Position numbers and translations under genes: made by a program
Assembly: GCA_028583605.1 (NCBI GenBank)
Contig: CM053329.1
Location: 6,634,001-6,698,000 of the forward strand
Direction: 5' to 3'
DNA length: 64,000 nt
From: Dastarcus helophoroides
Lineage: Eukaryota > Arthropoda > Insecta > Coleoptera > Bothrideridae
Shown here: positions 44,936 through 57,240 of the stretch, piece by piece
Layout: the number at the start of each line of letters is the position of its first letter
Numbering within the stretch: position 1 is the first letter of the stretch
Notes under the pieces: model-generated
Told to the model about the DNA's origin: nothing
What the model saw: only the letters and a program-made list of their open reading frames with translations
Databases searched by the model: none

Positions 44936-46316
44936 ATCAGAAAAATACGTTGCCTGCATTTATGTAGCTTCAGGATTTGATGATCGCCCCTGATGAGGCC
45001 TACACGTTTACAAATATTTTAAAAGCAGTGTGATTTTTAGACAATATTTGCTTGTTTCTTCGAAAAAATCGTACGAGGTGTTCTGGGCTCCGACAAAACT
45101 TCAGATGTTTTTTAACAACATAAATTAAAAATATCACAGAGGTCTATACATTTTTCAGCAAAAATCAAAAATAAGCAGATTGTTTATTGCTCAAAACTTG
45201 GCAAATTTTTATCAAAAAATAATCAAATTAGAAACATTTTCTAAGGACCGTACCATTTAAAGGAACAGCTTTTTAGTAAACTGAATTGGAACAAATCACC
45301 TCATTTTCATTCAGAGAATCTGATTCTGATATACGGCCTATTGTAAACTGAATGAAATGAATTTAAAATTGAAATTGAACTATTCGTTTGAAGAAACGCA
45401 AAAATAAATTAAGAAATGTTAAAAAATGGTTGACAGCAAATAATTCTCTTTGAAATGAAACAAAAAGTGCTTGCTTTTTGCATAGATACTTTTAAAAGAG
45501 CAGCTGAATAAAAAATAAACTCATAATTTAACAAGTGCTGTAAAAATTCCTCATAATATCCTTGACGGTTATTTTATTCTATGAATGTTACGTCCCCTGA
45601 TCAATTTAATCCAGTTAAAAAATTACTCAGAAGCCAGGAAGTGGAGGCCCAACATCTGAGAATATTACTTCAGAGAGAAAAGTTTTGCATATAAAGCAGC
45701 ACAATGGCAAAGTAAAAAAAAGAACCGGAAAGTAAGAGTTTAAAGTCAGAAAATTGCTAACATTCGCATTATATATTTAACGAAATGAGATTAAAATGTT
45801 CACTTTACTTTTGGGAGAGAGGGTGATTCTTTTAAATTCGTTACACTCTGGAGGAGGTCAAACTGGCTTCTAAGAAACCACTGGGGCATTCCTAAATCGT
45901 TTTATTTGACTTTAATTTCGCTGCCGCACCCACTTACACCTCGGTCAATTTTCTCTTTACCACAACGATATATCTTTACAGTTGCCAGCAATTTACTATA
46001 CATTTGCGCCAACAATTAGGGCAACGTGCTTTTTTTTAATTTCAAAAGATACTTTACAATAAAATAATTATCACATATGGCTGTATTTTATTAAGTAAAC
46101 GTATTTTGACATTTATAGAGAATTTTCAAGATACACAGGGAGAGAGAGATACGCATGTGCTGCTCTTTTACAAAAAAAGATATTTTGTTAATATTAAAGT
46201 AATTTTTGTAGTAGTATCTTGATCATATATGGTTTTTATTTTTGTTTAAGCTTAAACTCAATATTACGGCGGTTTCGGACATAAACGATGCCAGCCAACA
46301 CTAAACATATTACCAT
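44936..46316. other. AT-rich sequence, nothing recognised
   Basis: No gene or repeat could be supported between the interspersed repeat and the hAT element. Confidence 0.4.
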
Positions 46317-47323
46317 TAGTGTTGGGTTGCTACATAGCAATCTGCTACTTTGTCACTGCTACTTATTGAGTAGCAGTTGGAACAGTTATCAGTTCCTAAA
46401 AGTAACTGCTACTTTTGGAACATATAAGATCTTTCAGTCGCAGTTGTTACACATAACTTTATTGCTACCTGCCACTTTACTTACTTGACTCGATTAACTC
46501 CGTGTATTTTCGGCTCGTTTCCTTTGGGAATTGTGAGCTTTATTAGTGTTTCTCTTGTATAGTCGGAAGCATGTTAGAATTCTAATATTCTAGTGTTATA
46601 TATTTTATCATCATTTCGTTCTTGTAATAAATAATAAGTGATGTTGATAATCATGAAGCTTATTTTTATATTTTTACCCTTCTCTATCTTTAATTAGTTA
46701 CCATTGTATGTTACTATTAGAAGATAAAACAGCTTAATTGTACTGATACTTTTATTTGCTATTGACTGGGAAAATTTACGATTTAAATCACATGTTTACC
46801 ACTTATAAATTCAGACGTCTCTGAAAATCCTCATAATAGCAAAAATGATCGGTGTTATACCCTACATTCGAATTACCCTTTATAAAAGATTGTCTGCTAA
46901 ATGAATTTAAAACATATCCATGTACCAATTCTGCTATCGTCCGAATGTAACTGCGACTTTAGTGATTTAGCGTAGGTAGTGTTATTGTTTAATCATACTG
47001 TGACAAAGTAGCAGGAACGACTAAGTAGCAGGAACAGTTTAGTGGAGTAGCAGATATTTCTTGTCGGTTGCTCCTTACTGCGATTTGCGATCGCGTAACA
47101 GTGACAAAGTAGCAGTAGCATTGTACTCTTTAAAAGTTGCTACTTGCTTCGTTCCATTCCGTTCCGACTTTCAGTATGCTGGCAGTGCTATATGTGATCG
47201 TCTAATGCGTATTCATAATAAGTACAGTGACAAAAGTAGCAGCTATTTAAAACTGTTACTTGGTTGTACCAGGAGCAAGTCGTCGTAACTGCTACTTGTA
47301 AATAGCAGTTTTGCCCATCACTA
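46317..47323. mobile_element. Non-autonomous hAT element with perfect 8-bp duplication
   Basis: ATTACCAT occurs directly before (46309-46316) and directly after (47324-47331) the element. The ends are TAGTGTTGGG on the left and CCCATCACTA on the right, matching the CAGTGxTGGGC style of hAT TIRs. The first 100 and last 350 bp carry repeated CTGCTAC/GTAGCAG words, often as GTGACAAAGTAGCAG (about 46343, 46995, 47098, 47225). No transposase is encoded; the central 600 bp are plain AT-rich DNA. hAT transposases make 8-bp duplications, so the class is well supported. Confidence 0.92.
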
Positions 47324-47721
47324 ATTACCATCTCAGTGAATACATAAACACTCCAAGATACATTACCAATTCAAAATACTTAACAAATTAAAAATCAAAC
47401 CGATACTTTACTAGAAAAACCGCTATGAGTTTAACAGTTTATAACAATTAAAATAAAGTTAAACACAAACCATTGAACAATTTCCTAATATACGAAAATC
47501 GTTATTAAATTCGTCGTAATAAAGTTAACAATTTCTCTAGAAATTACACAATTATTGTAAAGTTGTAAAAGAAAACGTCGATACGATACACCAGAAATAA
47601 GTCCACTTAACAATCCGTCTATTCGAAAAAATATGCTACGTCTCGCTTCCGTTCCGCGAAGATAATAAACATACGTCTAATTACTACTTTTTCCCAGGTA
47701 AAAGAAAGCGAGGACTTAAGG
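47324..47721. other. AT-rich spacer, nothing recognised
   Basis: It lies between the hAT element and the dispersed repeat at 47722. No motif found. Confidence 0.4.
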
Positions 47722-47935
47722 ATTGATTAATACCAAATTCCCAACATGAATATAATAAAGAATTTTGAAAAAAAGTTAACATTTTAAAAATAAGAAACTC
47801 CAAGTTTATAAAAAAATTGTTACTAAAAACGAGAAAACGTTTAAAACGTTTAGACAACAAACAAATTCTAAATTCTAAAACTGAATCAAAAAATTGTTAA
47901 TCGATAGAAACAGCAATTACAAAAATGCTCAGGAC
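47722..47935 (+). repeat. Dispersed repeat, copy 1
   Basis: ATTGATTAATACCAAATTCC through ACATGAATATAATAA, GAAACTCCAAGTTTATAAAA, CGAGAAAACGTTTAAAACGT and GAATCAAAAAATTGTTAATC is almost identical to 52827-53105 in the same orientation. Copy 2 has about 70 bp extra in the middle. Family unknown. Confidence 0.85.
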
Positions 47936-50900
47936 AAAAAAAAAGCCGAGGACTCCTTACCAATGATAGTCCTCAGAGTTAATTCTCCAACAGGAAAACC
48001 AGGTCAGCAAAAGTTCGGGATTCCCAGGCAGATATCCACGCGCACAACAAAGGAGGACAAATCTATGGAAAGCAGAATCACATGCTTCTCAGAGCGTTAT
48101 TATAAAGGCTCTAGAAATGCACCATAAACGCGTTAAGAGCCTAAAAATAACGAGAATACGACTATCAACCTCACGGATGAATGATAATCACAGACACCCA
48201 TATTTGATGGTGTGTGGCTCCAAGGTGTTGTCGAAGCACACCCTATTTTTCTCAACCTACTGGGCCAGTAAACTATCCCTAATCAATTTTGATTGCAAAA
48301 AACTGTCATCGACATGTAATACTCGGAAATGATAGATCGACGTTTGATATTGCTATCTATTGGTTTAGGGGACAATTTTGACGTTCCTGAACTGTTTACC
48401 AAGAGGAGTACTAATTTCTATAAATTTAGTAAACTATTGGATATTTTCATATTAATATAAGAACATCCAAATATGTTAGGAGGAGATCTAAAGCCAATAT
48501 ATTTTCCTGTAGGCTTAAAACTTCTGTTTTCGTGTTGAGACAACTTAAAAAATCAATCAAGTCACTATAAATTTAATAAACCATAACCTGGTTTATAACT
48601 AAGATGTTACAAACAACAATATAAGTTCAATAAATTGGTAATTTGGATATTCTCATACTAATATTATATCCAACAATGTAACGTCGATATTTAATAGCGC
48701 CATTTTTCTTAAAATTAATACTTTCAAATAATTTTCTGCCCATAGCTGCCCCCTGTTCTCGGTAAACATTATCGGAGTCCTATCATTTGTTCAACTGATG
48801 ACTGCCTCATTATAACCTAATTTTGTAGAAGGTAAATAGCTACCTTCTGCTCCAAGATATTCGAGTGGCGTTAATTGAAACATATTCCACTTTAAGCAAC
48901 CTAATGAACGGTGATATTTAAAAATATGTACTGAGGTTGTTCAAAAAGGTCATGTCGATATTTTAGGTGGCATATAATATTCTAAAATTGTAGCAAGAAC
49001 TTCTTTGGTCAGTTTTTTATTAGTATTTCTCACTTGCCAGACGACAATTTTGTGCTGTTCATGGAGGCAAAGATAGAATTTTGTAGAGACATCATCATAT
49101 AAAAACTGTAGGAAAAAATATTTCTTTTGTATCTCACTGATGCTAATGTACCTCGGTCCATCAAAAACCAACGACTTTCATCAAAGTTTATTGCCTGGAG
49201 CCGGCAGGGTCCACAATTACGTTTTGTTTTAATATTTAATCGATATTGACACTTGGAAAATTAATAACTTAAAAACCTTTCTCAATTCTCGTTTGTAACA
49301 CTTATCTACTACTAGCTTTACCGAATGTTTATGTAATTTTTTTGTCTATTATACGGCGCCAACTATCGCTATTTTGTTGTAGTCTACGTTAAATTGTTTT
49401 TGTGTTTATGGGTGAAAAATTAATTACCTGATCATATCGCCCAAATATACCAAATAAAATGCTAATTAAAAGTGCCATTTCATAGTAACGCAAGTTAATC
49501 TCAATTACCAAAACAAACTATGATTTTTCCGACCTATTAGGGCCTTTGGATTGTTGATCAATTGATTTCGGTTAACTTGGTTTTTTAATCGCCGGCGGTG
49601 GAAAAGTGAAACTTGATAACAATAATTTTATTTAATGATGACCCCCCAAGGAAATTTAATAATGTGTTAAAATAGTATACTTCTGCGAATCCATTGGATA
49701 TTTAACCATGCACTTTGGGTAGGACGCTAATTTATTTTTTTATCGTATGAACAAGTTTAACGTAAGTTTAAATTTGAATTTTTGGCATTTCGGTAGGACT
49801 AATGTTTATTTAAAATTTTGTTTGCTATTCCATTGCTCTACGTTCAATCCCTTTAGTTTTGCACCAACTTTTGAAAACATCATGTATAGCAATGACGGGG
49901 AAAGAACGTACCTCAAATCATCCTTATTTTTCCAATCAGGATATTATTTTCAAATCGAATAGTTTGTACCTACTTAAAATTTTGTCAAATTAATTGAAAC
50001 ATATATCATTCTAGAGAAATCAAATGTATAACTCGTTCTTCAAGTTACTTGAAATATACGTAAAATTATATCCAACATCCACAACGTGCTCAACCATAGT
50101 TTTTGTCAACCACTTTAAAGTGAACTAATGTTTGAGAGAAAACCTGCTAGTGAAATATACAAATTGATAATTAGGCTGGAGTGGATCGTTCTTCAGCAAA
50201 GTTTCAACGAGTTAAGTGTAGAGAAATAACTTTGCTGAACTCTTGAACGGAAAGTCTTTGAGAACAATTTAAAAGTACATAATTAGTTGAGCGCCCAATG
50301 AAATACAGGATTACAGCGTTATTTAAGATTTGGCGGCTGTTCAATACTACTGAATTGAGACAAAATCGTTTCAATAAAGAAATAAATAAAGATATCTTTC
50401 CAACTTTTAATTATAGCTAAAATTAAAGCGAGTTTCTACAAGGCTTGACAGTTTGTTTAGCTTTTAAGCTATGAAAAAGTTTTCGTTTCCTATCTTTCCG
50501 TCAGCGTGTTTCATATTTATGGATTACAAACAGATGTAGCTAACTAATATTTGCACATGCAGGTGGCGCAAACTATTCTTTTATTTTTAGCATGTTACGT
50601 ATTTCGTTAGGTGAAATTATTTGCGAGGCAAGGATGTTTGCAACACCTCATACAGTGAAATATTTAAGCGCGACTTTCACATGTTAACCCTAATTAACGA
50701 GCTTATCTCATTTTACTCAGGAAATAACTAATTACGCATCTACTGCCGCTTATTAGGGTATTCAGAAGGTACTAATTTTCCTGTTTGTCAGTTACGCTTA
50801 CACTGATATTAGGCATACGTATGATATTGCCAGATGTTACCGTTGGTTTCATTATTTCGGCGATTAAGCAGAAGCTTTATTAACTTAAGCAGTGAGTGTT

Positions 50901-52499
50901 TATCAATGTTTAATAAGTTAGCTAAATCAATTTGCATCATTGACAAATTCAGTTGCGGCTGTAGTTCGTGCTATTTACTCTCTATTATGAACTGCAACAC
51001 AAACAGCAGAGGATTTTCGAAATTATCTGCAGAATATTTGTAATTACGCAGTCTTACAAATCAGGTATATTTTGTTGATTTTGCATTTAGAAATATTATA
51101 TGTTTTTTTGCGCAACAGGATTGTTGATGCTTAAGTCTGCATTTTTTGAGAGCCATGATAAAAAAGTGAAGTTGAATTTTTCACTTGCCATTTTAAAAAG
51201 TAAAACTATCAATAAAGAAAAAAATCTGAATAAATTTGTTGTATTCCTGATTTATATTAATCGACTGTGATAAATGTCAAGTCATAGGTAAATAAAGTAA
51301 ATGATATTTAATTCATTTTTTTCCATTTCACCGAAGCTCAACTTTTTCGCTGAAATAAATAATGAGCAGTTGTGGCAAGGAGCTTTTAAAACCATAAACC
51401 ATAAACATAAACATAAGGGCCACTAGGATTTGCTGAGTTCGCCAGCTGCCGACCAAGGGTATTAATATGACTGGTTCGGGCTGACTTCCGGAGCCCCAGT
51501 GGAAATACATTTTACTAACTTGCCTGTTAACAAAAGATAGAAAACAAACAACTGCAAATTGAAAAAATTATTAAACTAAGAATCTCTCCAAGTTGATAGA
51601 CTTCAGCGGTAAGAGAAATTTAATCTGAAAAGAAGTTAAATGACGCCTAAAAGAATCCAGGAACAAAAAAAAAAGGACCAAATGGTTTTAAATCGCTACT
51701 TTCCTGGACGATATAATAGAAAGTCACCGAGATTAGCAACAATTAAACTATTAATTAAACTATTAATTAAACTATTAAACCAAAGGAGAGGTCTTGAATT
51801 AACACATGGTATCACAGTTCTGAAATTCTCCATGTTACCGTATTCTCAAGACAGCATTTTGTTTTAACCTTTAACTAAACATAAAACCTGAAGTAAACCA
51901 AAAAAAGATCCCGCTATGAAATCCAAGAAAAAATGCAAATAATAACGAAGTATAAAGTTAAAATTTTTCCGTTAGTACCATCAAATAGCAAAAAGACAAT
52001 AGATAATTATAACATTTTAATCGATATCAATAAATATAAAGTACAAAAAATGATCTAAGGTTACAAATCGATAGATGCTGTACGAATTATAAAAGCAACA
52101 AAAAGTCCAAAGAAGATAACTAATGATATCTGATAGGTATTTCATAGCTAGGCTTGGCAATACTAATCTAATTGATTAGAAAATAAAAGAGGCATTGAAT
52201 TCATCTTCCAGTAAGTAAGCTAAATGCCAACAATGGTCATTTGTTAAGGCAATCTCACATCTTGTTGAGATAAATTGTTTCGTATGAAAATATTCTCTCT
52301 TATGCTTAAATACGTACCTATCTGATTGTTAAACTTCGTTTGGCTTGACAAAGGTTTTTTTTAAATTTTTAAATATTTTTACAGTTAACATCAGAAAAAA
52401 AAGTGTTTTTTCAAAAAACCATTTTCTACCAACTATCGTAAAAAATAAATATCTCTTTAGAGTGAAATTTTCTGGTAGAGGTGCGATATATTGGGATTA
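47936..52499. other. AT-rich stretch without recognised genes
   Basis: Minus-strand 48950-49171 gives a 73-residue frame without known motifs, and TACTGAGGTTGTTCAAAAAG at 48928 looks like a transposon end without a partner. 50560-50780 is somewhat less AT-rich. Nothing else is supported. Confidence 0.35.
51741..51776. repeat. Three perfect 12-bp tandem units
   Basis: AATTAAACTATT is repeated three times in a row. Confidence 0.95.
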
Positions 52500-52826
52500 A
52501 GCCTGAAATTGTTAAAAAAGAAATTTAAAAATTAAAATTGATTCAAAATGTTTGAAATTTATAAAATAATTAAGAAGTCAAAATTTTTTCAAATAAAAGC
52601 TTGAATATTGAAACTTTGCGATTAAAATCGAAATTTCAAGAACAAAGTGGAAGTTTTAATTTTAAATTTTTTGAAACAAAGTAATAAATACATTTGAAAT
52701 TTAAACTGAAAGTTTTGGAAAGAAGGTCAAAATGTTAAGAAAAATTGTAGAATATAACATTTTTGAAATTTTGAACTGAAAATTAAAAGTTTGGGATGAC
52801 AGTCAAAACTTTAAGGAAAATTCGAA
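52500..52826. repeat. AT-rich degenerate array
   Basis: Diverged units such as TTGAAATTTATAAAAT and GAAATTTTGAACTGAAAAT run on one strand, complementary in style to the 39.7-40.7 kb array. It abuts the dispersed repeat copy 2. Confidence 0.55.
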
Positions 52827-53105
52827 ATTGATTAATACAAAATTCCCAACATGAATATAATAAGCAATTTTTAAAAAAGTTCACATTTTAAAAATAGGAA
52901 ACTCCAAGTTTATAAAAAAATTTTTACTAAAAACGAGAAAACGTTTAAAATGTTTAGACAAGGACAAAATATTTAATTTTACAATTAAACTGGAATAATG
53001 CATGAAAGTCTAAAATTTTAGACTATGAAAAAAAAAGGCCAAATTCTAAAAATGAATCAAAAAATTGTTAATCGCAAAATGGCGATCACAAAAATTCTCA
53101 AAGAA
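52827..53105 (+). repeat. Dispersed repeat, copy 2 (with 70-bp extra segment)
   Basis: It matches 47722-47935 on both sides of an extra stretch at about 52967-53038 (TTAATTTTACAATTAAACTG...). Either copy 2 gained or copy 1 lost this piece. Confidence 0.85.
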
Positions 53106-54658
53106 TGACGACCTCTGGTATGTTTACATACATATCATAAAAAGTAATCAGTTCAATAGGGGTTGTCTCAATATTCAATATCGGAGAGCATTTTCTATTT
53201 ATCTTTTAATGTACATTATCTAAATGTGACGACATGTAAATGTGATTTTAATTCCACTTCAATTTTTATTTAAAATATCACGAACCCTTTATTGAAAACC
53301 GTAAAATTATGAACGCTTTTGGAATGAGGTCAAGTCAGTCACTAAATAAAATATCAATAGATGGGCTATTATGTACATTAATTACATTAATCTTTTAAAT
53401 GTACCGTGTCAAAAGTTGCGCGACTGGAAAACGGAAACTAAAATTCCCTGCTAAATTTATGACTAGTGTGGAAAAACTTTTGGGAAGTTATACCATAAAT
53501 ACGATTAGAGCAATAAAAGCTCCACCAGCAGTTTTTAATCCCCTGAAGTGGCAAGGGACTAGTGACGTTATTATTCATTACGGTTGCAGCGCCAAATATA
53601 TCTTCTCGTGATTAAATAAAATGTTTAACTTGTGTAATTCTTTAAACCCCCCCAGATGGTTATTAATTTCAAAGTTTGTTAGACAGTTCGCTAAGTAATA
53701 ATATAAATTTATTTCAGCAGGCGGCTCGTGAGTTCGCCGAGGACAAAAGGGGTATACAAATACAAAACAAAACACAAAAGTCCTAGTAGAGGTTTCTTGT
53801 TCAACGATATGAATATTCATACAATTCGTGGAAATTCCATTCCACATCATCTGCTCCAATTCAATGTATCATTTAGCCAAGAAATAACTCACTAAATCCA
53901 TCTTCGCAATTCCATTGAAAAGGTCATGAATTTTAATTAACTATTTTATATAGCGCCCTAGCGTTTCTGCAATTTATAAATACTGTTCGCTACGCCAATT
54001 GAGGTTCACCCAGAATAGCTAATCAACTGCAGCTAGGAATTAACTCTGTTATTCTTAATTAATTGAAACTGCCTTACCCCAAGATATATTGATCTGGCCA
54101 ATGCACCATATTTTCTCACTATTCGCTTTAGCAGTTTTTAATACTATCGGTTTAGAATCGAGTTAGATAATTTATTATTGTCGACTCTGAAAAGTGAGCA
54201 AAAAGCTTTAGTACTTTGACAAATATAGCACTTCAGATGAATCTAACATAAATCATTCTTTGTGGCAATACTAATCACTAGATTTAAACGATTTAAAAAA
54301 AATTTTATTACGTGTTATTCATTCCTTAACACGAAAATGAGAACTGACTTGGGATAATTTATTTGTATTTGGATACTAACAGGTCAATATTGCAGTTCTA
54401 ATGGGACCTGAAGCAAACGTATAATCATCGCATACTGAATTCATTCATTCGGTAGAGCATCATCACTAAGACTTTTGTAACTACCAGCACATTCTAAAAA
54501 CACTCGCTGTTTAAAAAAACCATAAAGCTAACAAAAATACTAATTACTGTAGTTGAACCTGGACAAGCAAGAAAACTCTACAAGTGATAATAATTGTCAC
54601 GTCCTGTTATTTTAACCCCTTCTACAGATTTATTTAATCGTATCAGAGCGTTCACGTA
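53106..54658. other. Gene-less stretch, nothing recognised
   Basis: Two short frames (53399-53611 plus, 53578-53859 minus) overlap and show no known domain. No repeat structure noted. Confidence 0.4.
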
Positions 54659-54931
54659 CAGTCGACTCCCGCTAAAGTTGCGCCCGTTAAAGTTGCACGC
54701 TCGTTAAAGTTGTCAGGATACGATCGTTAAAGTTGCGCGAATATTCCCCCACTCTAATTTTCAAACAATGAATTGGATTTCCGAGTTTTAGCACTACTTC
54801 TGAATAACCCATTCAACCGTGCAAGGAGAAATAAACCATATATATTTTTTGACAATGGTAGGGATTATGGAGAGTATCAACTTTAACGGTCGATCCAGTA
54901 TGGTGAGCGCAACTTTAGCGGGAGTCTACTG
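54659..54931 (+). mobile_element. pogo-like MITE, copy A (uninterrupted)
   Basis: 273 bp with TA on both sides (54657-54658 and 54932-54933) and inverted ends CAGTCGACTCCCGCTAAAGT and, inverted, CAGTAGACTCCCGCTAAAGT. Four CGTTAAAGTTGC-like units lie within the first 75 bp and two in inverted orientation near the right end. It matches both halves of copy B (25613-28469). No coding capacity. TA duplication, CAGT start and nested internal repeats suggest the pogo/Tigger group. Confidence 0.9.
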
Positions 54932-54949
54932 TATCACTACAGTGCCTGG

Positions 54950-55139
54950 CGCACGTGACGGCATTCTCGTTCCACATCCACAGGTCCCGGATGGTGCATA
55001 GAACCTGCAGGGATTGGCAGGACAGGAGGTGCTCCATTGTCTGAGGATCTCCGCATATGCACGCTTCTTCTTCCGCATAGATTACCTCTACAGATGAGAA
55101 AGCAGAAATAAGAGAGATTCGTTTGACATGTCCGGCCAA
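54950..55139 (-). pseudogene. Non-LTR retrotransposon RT C-terminal relic
   Basis: The minus strand reads AGHVKRISLISAF, ACICGDPQTMEHLLSCQSLQ, CTIRDLW and NENAVTCARHCSD. The CxCG-x2-QTMxHLLxC...CTxxDL...NAVxxAxxW pattern is the cysteine-containing tail of ORF2 proteins of an RTE/L2-like group of animal non-LTR elements. Only the last 60 codons remain. The pogo-like copy A begins 18 bp beyond, and the open frame runs into its TIR, so the MITE probably inserted near the end of this relic. Confidence 0.6.
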
Positions 55140-57109
55140 CTACAACTGAAACGGTATCAGTAACCTTTATAAGTGAAAATCGACAGTCTTATAAACAAAA
55201 GCACATCGACCTACTTTGTTTGCTTCACGTCATTGAGAGAATGTAAATTAAAATGTTCTTACTGCGTTTACAGCTAATTATAGCTATTAGTAAATGACAG
55301 TTTCTAAGGAACATATATCCGGTCCTCACAATGTCAACATATTTTTGATATTAGTTCTAGAATAAAGAAGGCCAGAAGGTTTCCTAAAAAATAGCTGCCT
55401 CACGAACAGCTTTTTTAAACCTTTGTACACATTCAATCTGATTTGCCTGTTACTGGAGACCATGAGGATGGGACACTGCTGAGAATGTGCTTACGAAAAT
55501 AAGTTGCAGTAGATATGTTTGGATAGAAAAATGTAGCTTATTCCAAAAAAATTAAAAAACTTTAAATGCTTCTTCCGTTTTTAATCAAAATGAAGTAAAT
55601 ATAAATATAGAATTAAAAACTGATCCTAACATTTGACTCTATGAGTTAGAATAAGTACTTCTGTACCTCTGTAAGTAAAAAATCATGTTAGCGAGGAACT
55701 TCTAAAAGCAAAAAAGAAAATCCAAGTAATTAGATAAATTCTACATAAACCTTAACAATACATTATACGTTAGCTTGAGTAAAAAACATCCCCAAGAAAA
55801 TATCCAAATGTAATTACTTGTATATTTTGAAAATATAAGAAATGGAATCATTAGTTAAACTCTGAAAGGCCAAAAATTCTGAATATAATTTAACTGGGTC
55901 GACTTGTTCCTTTTGGGGTAAGTATATAAGGAATAATGCACTGTTGTTGAAAAAGCAGCGTTATATATTGAAAATCGAAATCTTTAACAATCAAAACATT
56001 AAACCAATAATCCGAAACTTTTCCTATAAATCGTTGTGTCCATACCCCAATTTATTCACAATCCGAATAAAAAGTTATAATGGCCAGAAGTTGGCGCCGA
56101 TGGCTGGAGTGGCACGAGAGGTAAAAGTTTCCAATCGTCGGCCGGGAAATTACAGGTGTCACGAGTTGACAAAGCACCCCATACCCGACGTCGAGGTCCG
56201 ATGTGACCCCAGCGTTTAAGGGCTTTGCCGCCCTCGTACTCTGTCCTAATGTGTCAACTGATAATTGTGGTAATGTCCCAATACATTGCGGCCGCCAACT
56301 ATTAACTTCGGAAATAATCAATAAGGCCAATTCCAATCTATAATTAACAAAAGTTTGCCACAGTGGAAACCAAAGTAGCTGAGTATGAGCTTTTCCGTTC
56401 GCCTTTGTTATTTTATTAATGACTGTGCTTTCGAACTAAACTTAAATAAATGTCTCCTTTCCAGTATAAGTTGACAATAATATCTACATATTCTTTGGTA
56501 CACTTTGTTTACTTCTTTCTAGTTGTTTTTTGTAGCAGATTTTAATTTTTTTTTGAGGCCTTAGATCTATTAAATGTGACTTTCTTGTTTAAAAATAAGA
56601 TTCCAGTTTCAAAAATTACACGTAAGAGGTTGACAAATTAAAGACTGGTGTAAAATAGTTTTTGGACAAAATAAACCACCCAAATTATTATACTTATGAT
56701 ATGACAAAATTTGAGTAAAATATACCTTATTTCGGGAAAGAATCGACTCCATGAACTACTCAAAATGTTTGACCTTGATTTTGTTTTTTGTTTTTGTTTC
56801 GTCCTTGATCGTAAATTCAAGCACAAGTCAATATTTAATTCAATAGAGAAAATGTACGGTATCTCATTATTGCAATCTACCAGAGATCAAGCTCTTTATA
56901 AATAAACATGACACAAAAAGACAAGATAGAAAAGGCAGAATGATCACGGTAATTCAGTAGGTCAACTCTAGTAGGGGCGAAGCACTTCGATCAGACCATA
57001 GAATAAAATATAATATTTAAATATACCGGAAAAACATTGAGCAGTCAGTAAATAAAAAAAATACGAATAACTATTAAATTTTATTAACAATTAAATCAAC
57101 AAAATATAT
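55140..57109. other. Gene-less stretch with a GC-rich island
   Basis: 56080-56310 is markedly GC-richer (GGCCGGG, GCGGCCGCC) and open in one frame on each strand (plus 55944-56219, minus 56052-56336), but neither product shows a known domain. It may be a conserved non-coding element, an exon or an old repeat. The remainder is AT-rich without features. Confidence 0.35.
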
Positions 57110-57240
57110 TAAAAATTCCACGATGTTCCTATAAATATTTGCTACGACCGCACCAGGTTTCGCTTTACAGCATCATCGGCGGATATACAGCAATTTGTTT
57201 AACCGTTGTAATGCTAAGAAGCTCCATGGATCACAGACTC
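57110..57240 (-). ncRNA. Penelope-like 3' region with a degenerate hammerhead-like motif
   Basis: On the minus strand CCGATGAT-GCT-GTAA-AGC-GAAAC is followed by CTGGTGCGGTCGTAGC (57146-57179 on the plus strand). This has the order of a hammerhead ribozyme core: CTGATGA (here with C for T), stem II, GAAA, then a cleavage-type GTC. Penelope-like elements are known to carry hammerhead motifs in their terminal repeats. Stem I pairing is weak in my reading, so activity is doubtful. Confidence 0.4.
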
